A stretch of DNA of 9,141 nucleotides from an uncultured Alcaligenaceae bacterium (lineage in GTDB: Bacteria; Pseudomonadota; Gammaproteobacteria; Burkholderiales; Burkholderiaceae_B): assembly GCA_937897265.1 (NCBI GenBank), contig CALCPT010000135.1, forward strand, positions 1 through 9,141, in the 5' to 3' direction. Under the pieces are notes generated by a model. It ran no database searches and was not told the origin of the DNA. It saw only the letters and a program-made list of their open reading frames with translations. Within the stretch, counting starts at the first letter, position 1. Every line of letters starts with the position of its first letter. A program made the position numbers and the translations under genes. Shown here in pieces: positions 1 to 6,420 of this stretch.

Positions 1-1
1 C

Positions 2-286
2 TGGCATCGTATCCATCTTCGCAACCCGCGCGCGGTGGTGCCCGAATCAAACATGCCGGGCTATCCTTGGCTAGCGGCTAACCCGGTCCAAAGTGATGAT
101 ATTGGTGATCGCATGCGTGCCTTGCGCGTGTTGGGCGTGCCGTACACCGACGCTCAGATTAGCGCTGCACCGGCAGCACTCAAAGGTAAAACTGAAGAAG
201 ATGCGTTGATCGCCTATCTGCAAGGTCTCGGTACAGGTGTACGCAAAGCCGCGCAGGCACAGTCGCCTAAAGCAGGAGGCCAATGA
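2..286 (+). CDS. ccoO: cbb3-type cytochrome c oxidase subunit II, C-terminal part
   Basis: This is the last 94 codons of a gene that enters from the left edge; the frame is open from base 2 and ends at TGA 284-286. CcoO is the membrane-anchored monoheme cytochrome c subunit of cbb3 oxidase, passing electrons to the CcoN catalytic subunit. The visible part starts [20 protein letters not shown] and continues YPWLAANPV, the conserved block near the C-terminus of CcoO (a histidine/arginine stretch, then VPxSxMPxYPWL). The methionine of ESNMPGYPW matches the position that serves as the heme ligand in the family. The CXXCH motif lies outside the window. The C-terminus ends in a short Lys/Gln-rich tail. 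The stop overlaps the start of ccoQ, indicating translational coupling within a ccoNOQP operon. Identification is firm because of both the motif and the genes that follow. Confidence 0.95.
   Translation, partial: WHRIHLRNPRAVVPESNMPGYPWLAANPVQSDDIGDRMRALRVLGVPYTDAQISAAPAALKGKTEEDALIAYLQGLGTGVRKAAQAQSPKAGGQ
274..279 (+). promoter_or_regulatory. Shine-Dalgarno site of ccoQ
   Basis: A perfect AGGAGG lies inside the last codons of ccoO. It is 3 nt from the ATG at 283 and 6 nt from the ATG at 286. The second distance is closer to the usual optimum, so it favours 286 as the ccoQ start. Confidence 0.7.
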
Positions 287-459
287 TGCTTGCTTATCTG
301 AATGCGTTGTCCACGATTATGGCGATGCTGACGTTCTTTGCAATTGTCTGGTGGGCGTTTTCACGCGAGCGTCAAGCGGCAAACCACGAAGCGGCCATGC
401 TGCCGTTCGCCTTGCCTGATGAGGCGCACTCACATCCAATCGGAGGCACACAACCATGA
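286..459 (+). CDS. ccoQ: cbb3-type cytochrome oxidase subunit CcoQ (FixQ-like)
   Basis: A 57-residue protein starting [20 protein letters not shown] and continuing VWWAFSRERQ. It has one N-terminal membrane segment (about residues 5-24), then WWAFSRERQAAN and a hydrophilic tail. This is the usual plan of CcoQ/FixQ, a small single-TM subunit that stabilises the cbb3 complex or its interaction with CcoP. Two adjacent ATG codons (283 and 286) are possible starts. I chose 286 because the AGGAGG at 274-279 is 6 nt away. Starting at 283 would add one Met and give a 4-nt overlap with ccoO. The stop TGA at 457-459 overlaps the ATG of ccoP at 456. It lies between ccoO and ccoP, exactly where ccoQ is expected. 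The gene is easily missed because of its size. Confidence 0.9.
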   Translation: MLAYLNALSTIMAMLTFFAIVWWAFSRERQAANHEAAMLPFALPDEAHSHPIGGTQP

Positions 460-1400
460 GCGACTTTATCAACGGTTTTTGGGGATACTACGTCGCTTTC
501 GTAGTGCTTGCGGGGATTGCTTGGTGCCTCTGGCTGATATTTTCGCAGCGTAAGTGGCTTAAATCACAGTCCGGCATCGTTCAAGACACCGGTCATGTGT
601 GGGACGGTGATTTGCGCGAGATGAATAATCCAGTGCCTCGTTGGTGGACGATGATGTACATCATGATGTGTCTGTTTGGCTTAGGCTATCTGGTGCTGTA
701 CCCAGGTTTGGGTGCTTTTCAAGGAAGCTTAGCTTACACCTCAGCGCAAGAGGTTAAGCAAGATCAGGCTGCGCTTGATGCAATGGTCAAGCCGACCTAT
801 GCTCGCTTTGCAAAAATGGATATTCCACAGATTGCTGCAGATCCAGAAGCGCACTTGATCGGCGAGCGTTTGTTTTTGAATAACTGTGCGCAATGCCACG
901 GTTCCGATGCGAAAGGCAGCACTAGCTTTCCAAACCTTGTTGAAGGTGATTCGATGTATGGCCGTCAGCCTGAAGTGTTGCTGGCAACAATTACCCAAGG
1001 TCGTAATGGCGTGATGCCCGCCCTAGCTGCGGTAATTGATGCAGGCACTGCCGGGGATATTGCTCAGTATGTGCGGTCACTGTCTGGCTTGGCGCATGAT
1101 CAAATTCGTATCGTGCGTGGCAAGCGCGAGTATATGAATGCATGCGCTGCTTGCCATGGCGCCGAAGGTAAAGGAAATAAGGCCTTAGGTGCGCCGAATT
1201 TGACTGATGACGTCTGGTTGTACGGTAGTTCAGAGGCGACCATCGTGCATAGCATTCTAAACGGGCGCAATAATCGTATGCCAGCTCAAGAGCAGACCTT
1301 AACCTCAGATCAGATTCGCTTAGTTGCAGCTTGGGTGTGGGGCTTGTCAAAAGGCGTGGATGTCACGTCTGCGACGGTGACGAGTGCCCGGGCGAAGTGA
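456..1400 (+). CDS. ccoP: cbb3-type cytochrome c oxidase subunit III, diheme cytochrome
   Basis: A 314-residue diheme c-type cytochrome of cbb3 oxidase; it accepts electrons from soluble or membrane cytochromes in the periplasm and passes them on via CcoO. Two N-terminal membrane segments are visible (about residues 8-30 and 66-84). They flank the CcoP signature GHVWDGDLREMNNPVPRWW (46-64). The periplasmic part has two cytochrome c domains. The first has CAQCH at 144-148 with the likely axial Met187 (GVMP). The second has CAACH at 230-234 with the likely Met275 (RMPAQ). Length and layout match full-length CcoP of the two-TM type. The start has GGAGG at 442-446, 9 nt upstream, and overlaps the ccoQ stop by ATGA. 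ccoG follows 9 nt after the stop, so the cluster is probably one transcript. Confidence 0.97.
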   Translation: MSDFINGFWGYYVAFVVLAGIAWCLWLIFSQRKWLKSQSGIVQDTGHVWDGDLREMNNPVPRWWTMMYIMMCLFGLGYLVLYPGLGAFQGSLAYTSAQEVKQDQAALDAMVKPTYARFAKMDIPQIAADPEAHLIGERLFLNNCAQCHGSDAKGSTSFPNLVEGDSMYGRQPEVLLATITQGRNGVMPALAAVIDAGTAGDIAQYVRSLSGLAHDQIRIVRGKREYMNACAACHGAEGKGNKALGAPNLTDDVWLYGSSEATIVHSILNGRNNRMPAQEQTLTSDQIRLVAAWVWGLSKGVDVTSATVTSARAK

Positions 1401-1409
1401 GTAGATTGA

Positions 1410-3020
1410 ATGTCGCCTGATTCACCCGTGCCTGCAGTTGTGTCTCCAAATACACCTGCAGACGCCTCTCTCTGTGCCGATCGTGCCGCTGCGATAGCTT
1501 CGACATCGACTTCAGCTCCGGCTTGGCGCCCGCTAGGCGCCAAGCCGGCGAAAGATGGTTCACCTGCGATCGAACAGGCCATTCAAGACGTCAGGCAAAA
1601 AATTTATATGCGCTCAGTGACGGGGGTATTTGCCCGCTGGCGTTTGATGTTTGTTGCTCTCACCCAACTGATTTTTTATGCGGTCCCTTGGCTAACCTGG
1701 AACGATCGCCAGGCGGTGTTGTTTGATCTTGGCGCACGTAAGTTTTACATCTTTGGCATGGTGCTGTGGCCGCAAGACGTTATTTACTTGACACTGCTGT
1801 TACTGATCTCGGCGCTTGGGCTATTTTTATTTACGGCGATTGCTGGTCGTCTTTTTTGCGGCTATACCTGCCCGCAAACCGTGTATACCGAAATTTTCAT
1901 GTGGATCGAGCGGCACATCGAAGGCGATCGGGTTGCCCGCATTCGTTTAGATGAAGCGCCTTGGTCGTTGCGTAAGCTTCGAATCAAGGCTAGCAAGCAC
2001 GCGCTTTGGCTACTCATTGCAGGGCTGACTGGGTTTACGTTTATTGGTTACTTTGCCCCGATCCGTGAGCTTGGTCAGTCCTTGATCAGCTTTACCTTTG
2101 GGCCGTGGCAGTGGTTTTGGTTTTTGTTTTATAGCTTTGCAACGTGGGGAAATGCTGGTTTTCTGCGGGAGCAAGTTTGCAAGTACATGTGTCCGTATGC
2201 ACGATTTCAAAGTGTGATGGTAGATCCCGATACGTTGGTGGTGACCTACGATTCCTCGCGCGGCGAGCCGCGTGGTGCGCGTTCGCGCAAAGTTGATCAC
2301 TATGCGCAAGGCTTGGGAGATTGTGTCGATTGCAGTATTTGTGTGCAAGTTTGTCCGACTGGCATCGATATTCGACAGGGTTTGCAATACATGTGTATCG
2401 GGTGTGGTGCCTGCGTGGATGCTTGCAATCAAGTGATGGAAAAAGTTGCATACCCGAAGGGTTTGATTCGCTATACGTCAGAGCGGGGTATGTTAGAAAA
2501 GCTCTCCGTACAACAAGTGCGAAGGCATTTGTTGCGACCGCGCGTGCTCATTTACAGCGCCCTCATGTTAGTACTGGTATCCATTTTTGTGAGCGCCTTA
2601 GCCACGCGTACAACGTTACGGGTAGATGTGATTCGTGATCGGGGTATGCTAGGGCGTGAGGTCGCTGGTGGGATGATTGAAAACGTCTACCGTCTGCAGA
2701 TGATGAATGCCTCTGAGCACAACCTTGTCTTGTCGGTACGCGCCGAGGGCTTACCCGGTTTAAGTGTGAAGTTTGCCGACCCCTCTGTCGCGGTGTTTCA
2801 AGTCAAACCTGAAGCCGACGGTAAACATGACTCAGCCAGTGAGGTACCGCAGGTTGAGATCGCTGCGGCTTCAAACCGAGTCTTGGCGGTAGTGCTGCGA
2901 GCCCCTCGCGACGCAGCAAAGCCGGGGTCTCATCCCATTCACTTTGTCACAACTTCAAGTGCACCTGATGGGCATGTTTCACTGACGGTGCGAGAGGCAT
3001 CAAGTTTTATCGTGCCTTAA
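1410..3020 (+). CDS. ccoG: cbb3 oxidase assembly protein CcoG (FixG/RdxA family)
   Basis: A 536-residue membrane iron-sulfur protein needed for cbb3 assembly; members of the family have been described as cupric reductases that prepare copper for the CcoN active site. Membrane segments lie near residues 79-96, 120-146, 198-216, 230-248 and 378-397. Cysteine motifs are CGYTCP (C150, C154) and CKYMCP (C257, C261). Two clusters of the 4Fe-4S ferredoxin type follow: C305, C308, C311, C315 and C329, C332, C335, C339. After the last TM comes an about 130-residue periplasmic domain of the Ig-like type seen in CcoG. The conserved core begins near residue 57 (IQDVRQKIYM). The first ~55 residues are a Ser/Pro/Ala-rich extension that looks poorly conserved, and they contain a long perfect hairpin at 1518-1548. 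No strong Shine-Dalgarno precedes ATG 1410, so the exact start is less certain than the function. I saw no better ATG before residue 67. Confidence 0.95.
   Translation: MSPDSPVPAVVSPNTPADASLCADRAAAIASTSTSAPAWRPLGAKPAKDGSPAIEQAIQDVRQKIYMRSVTGVFARWRLMFVALTQLIFYAVPWLTWNDRQAVLFDLGARKFYIFGMVLWPQDVIYLTLLLLISALGLFLFTAIAGRLFCGYTCPQTVYTEIFMWIERHIEGDRVARIRLDEAPWSLRKLRIKASKHALWLLIAGLTGFTFIGYFAPIRELGQSLISFTFGPWQWFWFLFYSFATWGNAGFLREQVCKYMCPYARFQSVMVDPDTLVVTYDSSRGEPRGARSRKVDHYAQGLGDCVDCSICVQVCPTGIDIRQGLQYMCIGCGACVDACNQVMEKVAYPKGLIRYTSERGMLEKLSVQQVRRHLLRPRVLIYSALMLVLVSIFVSALATRTTLRVDVIRDRGMLGREVAGGMIENVYRLQMMNASEHNLVLSVRAEGLPGLSVKFADPSVAVFQVKPEADGKHDSASEVPQVEIAAASNRVLAVVLRAPRDAAKPGSHPIHFVTTSSAPDGHVSLTVREASSFIVP
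1518..1548. repeat. Perfect 13-bp inverted repeat (hairpin) inside ccoG
   Basis: The arms CCGGCTTGGCGCC (1518-1530) and GGCGCCAAGCCGG (1536-1548) are exact reverse complements, separated by the 5-nt loop CGCTA. Eleven of the 13 pairs are G-C, so the mRNA should fold into a very stable hairpin. It lies about 110 nt into ccoG, within the Ser/Pro/Ala-rich N-terminal extension and before the conserved core. It is not followed by a T run, so it is not a standard intrinsic terminator. Confidence 0.85.
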
Positions 3021-3064
3021 TAGCAAACGGTGTATTAAAAAGACATTCACAGGATTTCAAAAAG

Positions 3065-3292
3065 ATGAACAGACAAGAAAAAGATAACCTTGATGCGACG
3101 TTACCCTGGTGGCGTCAGCGTTGGCCCTGGCTGTTGATGGCTGGTCCGGCAGTTGCGATTGTGGGCTGTGCAATCACGATTGTGTTGGCGTTTCAAGGCT
3201 TCTCTGATCAGTCGATTGTTGACGGTGGGGTCAAACGAGGTTTAGTCGTCGAAAAAGTGACGACGCCAACGCCTTCGTCACACTCTCGTTGA
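3065..3292 (+). CDS. ccoH: Short CcoH/FixH-like cbb3 assembly protein
   Basis: A 75-residue protein with a charged N-terminus, then PWWRQRWPWLLMAGPAV and one membrane segment (about 22-44), then a short periplasmic tail. The WxRxxWPWxLMAGP block leading into a single TM is typical of the N-terminal end of FixH/CcoH proteins in betaproteobacteria, and the position just after ccoG fits. CcoH helps assemble or stabilise cbb3 oxidase. Usual family members are about 150 residues or more with a periplasmic FixH domain. Here the protein stops soon after the segment equivalent to the family's DDYYKxGL block (here VDGGVKRGL, 52-60). There is no room for, and no trace of, the missing domain downstream. 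A possible ribosome site AGGA lies at 3051-3054. This may be a naturally minimal CcoH or a decayed gene. The family call is a similarity judgement. Confidence 0.7.
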   Translation: MNRQEKDNLDATLPWWRQRWPWLLMAGPAVAIVGCAITIVLAFQGFSDQSIVDGGVKRGLVVEKVTTPTPSSHSR

Positions 3293-3305
3293 GACAAGGC
3301 GCATC

Positions 3306-3551
3306 ATGAAACGACGCTCGTTGATGTTGATCTTATGGCCGTCATTTCTGATGGCAGGGGTAGCAAGCGCGTTCGTTTTTGCGTTAATTGACCCGCTTGA
3401 TATCGCGATCTTCGGTTACGTTCGTCCCGAACGCGATGTGCTTTATGCAGTCGGTTTTTTCTTTTTTTGGTTGATCGCGGCGCTCTCTAGCCTCTTGACG
3501 CTCTACATGAGGCCTAGCGCACACGATACCGAAAACGATATTGGGTTTTAG
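3306..3551 (+). CDS. Uncharacterised two-TM membrane protein of the cbb3/fnr neighbourhood
   Basis: An 81-residue protein with two membrane segments (about residues 7-27 and 45-67) joined by a short loop (DPLDIAIFGYVRPERD), and a polar C-terminal tail. I do not know a function. Small two-TM proteins of this general appearance (WPSFLMAGV followed by FALIDP, then FFFFWLIAALSSLLT) are found near cco and fnr genes in Burkholderiales, as far as I recall. A role in the oxidase membrane complex or its assembly is therefore an inference from position only. The start ATG follows AAGG at 3295-3298 and lies 13 nt after the ccoH-like gene, so it is probably co-transcribed. Its stop codon overlaps that of the convergent MaoC-like gene. 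Confidence 0.75.
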   Translation: MKRRSLMLILWPSFLMAGVASAFVFALIDPLDIAIFGYVRPERDVLYAVGFFFFWLIAALSSLLTLYMRPSAHDTENDIGF

Positions 3552-4009
3552 TGCCGCTCGCCCGCCAGCATGCGAACGGCGGTATAGGTCATGACATCAA
3601 CGCCATCTTGATTCTTGACATCGATCCGTGAGGTCACGACCGCACGGTTGAGCTTAGACGTTGGCTTAATGGCAGTGACTTCGACTTCAGCCCACACTGT
3701 GTCACCGGCCACAACAGGGTGAAGCATTTTTTTGTGAACTTCAAGCAAGGCTAACCCTGTACCTTGCACCATACCTTGCATCAGCAAGCCTTCGATTAGG
3801 CCATAGGTCAGTCCGCCAGGCGCCGGACGTCCTTTCATCGCGCCATGCGCAAATGTTCGATCGATAAAAATGGTCTCGAGCATGCCCGTGACGCTGATGA
3901 AATTAATGATGTCGGTCTCGGTAATGGTGCGTCGAAACGTTCTGAAGCGCTGTCCAACCGATAATTCTTGCCATGTGTAACCGGCGCCTAGCAATTGAGC
4001 ATCGCTCAT
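3548..4009 (-). CDS. MaoC-like hot-dog domain protein, acyl-CoA hydratase family with altered active site
   Basis: A 153-residue single hot-dog domain protein of the MaoC/(R)-specific enoyl-CoA hydratase superfamily. The family adds water to 2-enoyl-CoA esters in the cytoplasm. Supporting features are TITETDIINFISVTG (28-42), the central helix region APGGLTYGLIEGLL (63-76), and the C-terminal strands with VVAGDTVWAEVEV (99-111). The typical catalytic block GDxNPxHxD is replaced by GMLETIFID (42-50): the usual catalytic Asp and His are Met43 and Phe48. It may therefore be non-catalytic, act as one half of a heteromeric hydratase, or belong to a subfamily with different chemistry. I chose ATG 4009 because CAGGAG (4015-4020) sits 5 nt upstream; the frame extends further upstream but without family similarity. 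It diverges from two acyl-CoA dehydrogenase genes, which suggests a shared CoA-thioester pathway with an unknown substrate. Confidence 0.85.
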   Translation of the reverse strand: MSDAQLLGAGYTWQELSVGQRFRTFRRTITETDIINFISVTGMLETIFIDRTFAHGAMKGRPAPGGLTYGLIEGLLMQGMVQGTGLALLEVHKKMLHPVVAGDTVWAEVEVTAIKPTSKLNRAVVTSRIDVKNQDGVDVMTYTAVRMLAGERH

Positions 4010-4066
4010 GACATCTCCTGTGGGTTTTGTGCGCCCTGAACAAACAAATACAATAGGGGCACACAG

Positions 4067-4094
4067 TTGTTTCTTGTTGTAGCTGGGGTATATT
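4067..4094 (+). promoter_or_regulatory. Possible sigma-70 promoter for the acyl-CoA dehydrogenase pair
   Basis: In the 159-bp gap between the divergent MaoC-like and dehydrogenase genes there is TATATT (4089-4094, five of six with the -10 consensus). It lies 16 nt after TTGTTT (4067-4072, three of six with the -35 consensus). It would start transcription near 4101, giving a leader of about 70 nt. The -35 match is weak, so this is tentative. I saw no clear operator. Confidence 0.3.
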
Positions 4095-4168
4095 CGAGCT
4101 GAAGTATAGGGCATGTCGCTGTCGCGTTGTTTTGCCCCAACCCCATGATTTTCAGGATTATTTTTTAT

Positions 4169-5320
4169 ATGCTGACCGCGCTTGAGTTCAATCAGGTTCC
4201 AGCCCAAGAGGCTGCCTTTCGCAGTGAAATCAGACAGTTTTTAAACGAAGCACTGGTTGGTATGCCCTCGCACGCGAAGGCGCGCTCTTGGATGGGCACT
4301 AGCGACGACTTCAGCAAGAAACTTGCCAAGCAGGGGTGGCTTGGTCTGACGATTCCGAAAGAGTATGGCGGCTCAGGAAAAGGTTTTTTTTCAAGGTTTG
4401 TGCTGTCTGAAGAATTGCTAGCTTCGGGCGCACCTGTTGCTTCGCACTGGATTGCAGATCGTCAAAGCGGTCCCTTGCTGTTGCGCTATGGCACTGAAGC
4501 ACAACGTCAGTTTTATATTCCACGCATTTGCCGTGGCGAAGCTTTTTTCTGTATCGGCATGAGCGAGCCTAGCTCAGGCTCTGATTTGGCCAGTATTCGT
4601 AGTCGTGCGCAGCGCACCGAGTCCGGTTGGCTGCTCAACGGCAGCAAAATCTGGACAACCAACGCGCACGGCTGTCATTACATGATCGCCTTGGTTCGCA
4701 CGTCTGGCGAAACCAGCGATCGTCAAAAGGGTCTCTCTCAGGTCATCATTGATTTGAGTTTGCCTGGTGTCACAGTGCGTCCGATCACTGATATGGCTGG
4801 CGATGCGCATTTCTCTGAAGTGTTCTTTGATAACGTCAAACTTGGTGCAGATGCTTTGGTCGGTACCGAAGGCCAAGGTTGGGAGCAAGTCAACGCTGAG
4901 CTAGCCTTTGAGCGCAGTGGGCCCGAGCGCATTTATTCGAGCATTGCACTGTTAGATTGTTGGATCGAGGCTTTACGTGCTCAAGCCATTCAGGATGCCG
5001 AAACCAGTGCGTTAGTCGGCTCAATGGTGGCTGAAATGGCAACATTGCGAGCTTTGTCTTTAGCCGTCACGCAAAAATTAGTAGATGGTGAAAGCCCTGC
5101 AATAGATGCCTCAGTGGTCAAAGATTTTGGTACTGACTTTGAGCAACGGTTGATTAGCAACATTGCGGCTTGGTTAGGCACGCACCCCGAATTCATTGCG
5201 TCTTCAGATCTTTTGCAGACCTTGGGCTATCTTGAACAAATGGGCGCGACCTTCTCACTGCGGGGTGGTACGCGTGAGATTTTGCGTGGCATCATCGCGC
5301 GCGGCTTAGGATTGAGGTAA
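4169..5320 (+). CDS. Acyl-CoA dehydrogenase, subunit with the FAD/substrate-binding middle domain
   Basis: A 383-residue flavoprotein of the acyl-CoA dehydrogenase family, which forms the 2,3 double bond of acyl-CoA thioesters and passes electrons to ETF. It has an N-terminal helical domain (GWLGLTIPKEYGGSG, 56-70). The middle-domain signature CIGMSEPSSGSD (128-139) and IWTTNAH (161-167) contact FAD and substrate. The C-terminal family motif RGGTREILRGIIAR (365-378) is present. Glu248 in ELAFER could be the catalytic base, by analogy with isovaleryl-CoA dehydrogenase-type members. This is an inference, because the alternative C-terminal position has Gly (GGT in place of EGT). The R(E/Q)QFGKPI motif of the C-terminal domain is absent. 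I prefer ATG 4169 (AGGA at 4154-4157) over 4127 or 4145, because the family N-terminus begins there and the earlier ATGs lack a ribosome site. The next gene starts 4 nt after its stop. Confidence 0.92.
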   Translation: MLTALEFNQVPAQEAAFRSEIRQFLNEALVGMPSHAKARSWMGTSDDFSKKLAKQGWLGLTIPKEYGGSGKGFFSRFVLSEELLASGAPVASHWIADRQSGPLLLRYGTEAQRQFYIPRICRGEAFFCIGMSEPSSGSDLASIRSRAQRTESGWLLNGSKIWTTNAHGCHYMIALVRTSGETSDRQKGLSQVIIDLSLPGVTVRPITDMAGDAHFSEVFFDNVKLGADALVGTEGQGWEQVNAELAFERSGPERIYSSIALLDCWIEALRAQAIQDAETSALVGSMVAEMATLRALSLAVTQKLVDGESPAIDASVVKDFGTDFEQRLISNIAAWLGTHPEFIASSDLLQTLGYLEQMGATFSLRGGTREILRGIIARGLGLR

Positions 5321-5324
5321 CAGT

Positions 5325-6374
5325 ATGCAAAACGACTTTTATGATTCAGCAGAACGTGTGTTTGGCGAAGTCTGCACGCCAACCGTGATACGTCAAATCG
5401 AAGGTGGCGCGGACACAGCCAATTTGTGGTCTGAGCTGAGTTCAGTTGGATTTACCGATGCGCTCTTGCCAGAGAGCGTTGATGGTGCCGCCTTGACACT
5501 GACTGAAGTGTGGCCCATGTTGTTTTCAATGGGACGACATGCCTTGCCTTTGCCTTACGCGCACACCTTGCTGGCGCGTGCATGGCTGCAGCAGGCGCAC
5601 GCAACGACTTGCGCGCAAGCCCAAGTACTCGCTGAGGGTTTGCCTGAGGGCACCATCACTTTTGCACCGTTTCGTGTAGTCGCGGGCGACAAGGGTGTGC
5701 AGGCCGCGGGTGTGAGCTTTGGCCTGACGGCTAACTGGGTGTTGGTGCAAAGCCAGACCGACGTATGGCTCTTGCCAACTTCGCAGGCGCAACGCACACC
5801 TTCAGGTGGCCACGGGTCGCTTGATGCCGATTTAAGCTGGTCTGCTGAGGTTGCAAAGGCAGCGTCGCTGGGGCGGTTTCAACAGCCTCAGTTTCGTGAG
5901 TTGTTGGCGCTGTCGCTGGCGGTACTGATTGCCGGGGCGTCTGATCGAGTCTTCGAAATGACGCTGGGTTGGGCCAACCAACGTGAGCAGTTTGGTAAGC
6001 CAATTGGGCGCTTTCAGGCCTTGCAGCAGCAAATTAGTGAAGTGGCCGAGCAGGTGTTTGGTGCACGGATGGCTGCAGAAATGGCCTGTCGCAGTAACAC
6101 GTGGCAGCCCGCACCGGCCCTTGCGGCCTTAGCTAAGGCTCAAACTAGCCAGGCGGTCGCGCGTGTTGTCGCGGTTGCGCACGCAGTACACGGTGCGATC
6201 GGTGTCACGCGAGAGTTCGATTTGCAGCTTTACACACGCCGTTTAAACGAATGGGCGCGGGCAGGCGGTGGTGCGGGCTACTGGTCAGGTATTTTGGGTC
6301 AACAGGTGTTGGGCGCCAAGAGCTCGGCTCTTGATTTTATTCGTACTGAACTGTTTGCCGAGCCTGCCGCGTAA
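5325..6374 (+). CDS. Acyl-CoA dehydrogenase, partner subunit with a degenerate middle domain
   Basis: A 349-residue member of the acyl-CoA dehydrogenase family, shorter than the usual ~380. The C-terminal domain is clear: REQFGKPIGRFQALQQQISE (220-239), and HGAIGVTREFDLQLYTRR (289-306), a form of the family's HGGxGxTxExxLxxYxRR block. The N-terminal domain is recognisable (LWSELSSVGFTDALLPE, 34-50). The middle domain lacks the SEPxxGSD-type signature and the WxT motif. This is the pattern of the partner subunit in heteromeric dehydrogenases such as mycobacterial FadE/ChsE pairs, where FAD is bound at the interface between unlike subunits. The gene starts 4 nt after the upstream dehydrogenase, with GAGG at 5314-5317, so the two are probably translated together in equal amounts. 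The substrate is not evident; known heteromeric examples act on bulky or branched acyl-CoAs. Confidence 0.88.
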   Translation: MQNDFYDSAERVFGEVCTPTVIRQIEGGADTANLWSELSSVGFTDALLPESVDGAALTLTEVWPMLFSMGRHALPLPYAHTLLARAWLQQAHATTCAQAQVLAEGLPEGTITFAPFRVVAGDKGVQAAGVSFGLTANWVLVQSQTDVWLLPTSQAQRTPSGGHGSLDADLSWSAEVAKAASLGRFQQPQFRELLALSLAVLIAGASDRVFEMTLGWANQREQFGKPIGRFQALQQQISEVAEQVFGARMAAEMACRSNTWQPAPALAALAKAQTSQAVARVVAVAHAVHGAIGVTREFDLQLYTRRLNEWARAGGGAGYWSGILGQQVLGAKSSALDFIRTELFAEPAA

Positions 6375-6420
6375 AAAACGCAGACTCGCCATCGCTCTTT
6401 TGCCGAGCGGTTGTGTCAAA

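Noticed and set aside
1518..1548. Intrinsic terminator between ccoP and ccoG
   Set aside because: The hairpin is strong, but no T run follows on either side and it is within an intact coding frame.
2010..2451. Long - strand reading frames opposite ccoG
   Set aside because: They are antisense to conserved cysteine-rich ccoG sequence, have no recognisable domain, and look like by-products of its codon use.
4127..4168. Upstream ATG starts (4127, 4145) for the first acyl-CoA dehydrogenase
   Set aside because: They lack a ribosome site and add residues outside the normal family N-terminus; ATG 4169 fits better.
4010..4207. N-terminal extension of the MaoC-like protein
   Set aside because: The open frame continues upstream, but ATG 4009 has CAGGAG at proper distance and the extension has no family similarity.
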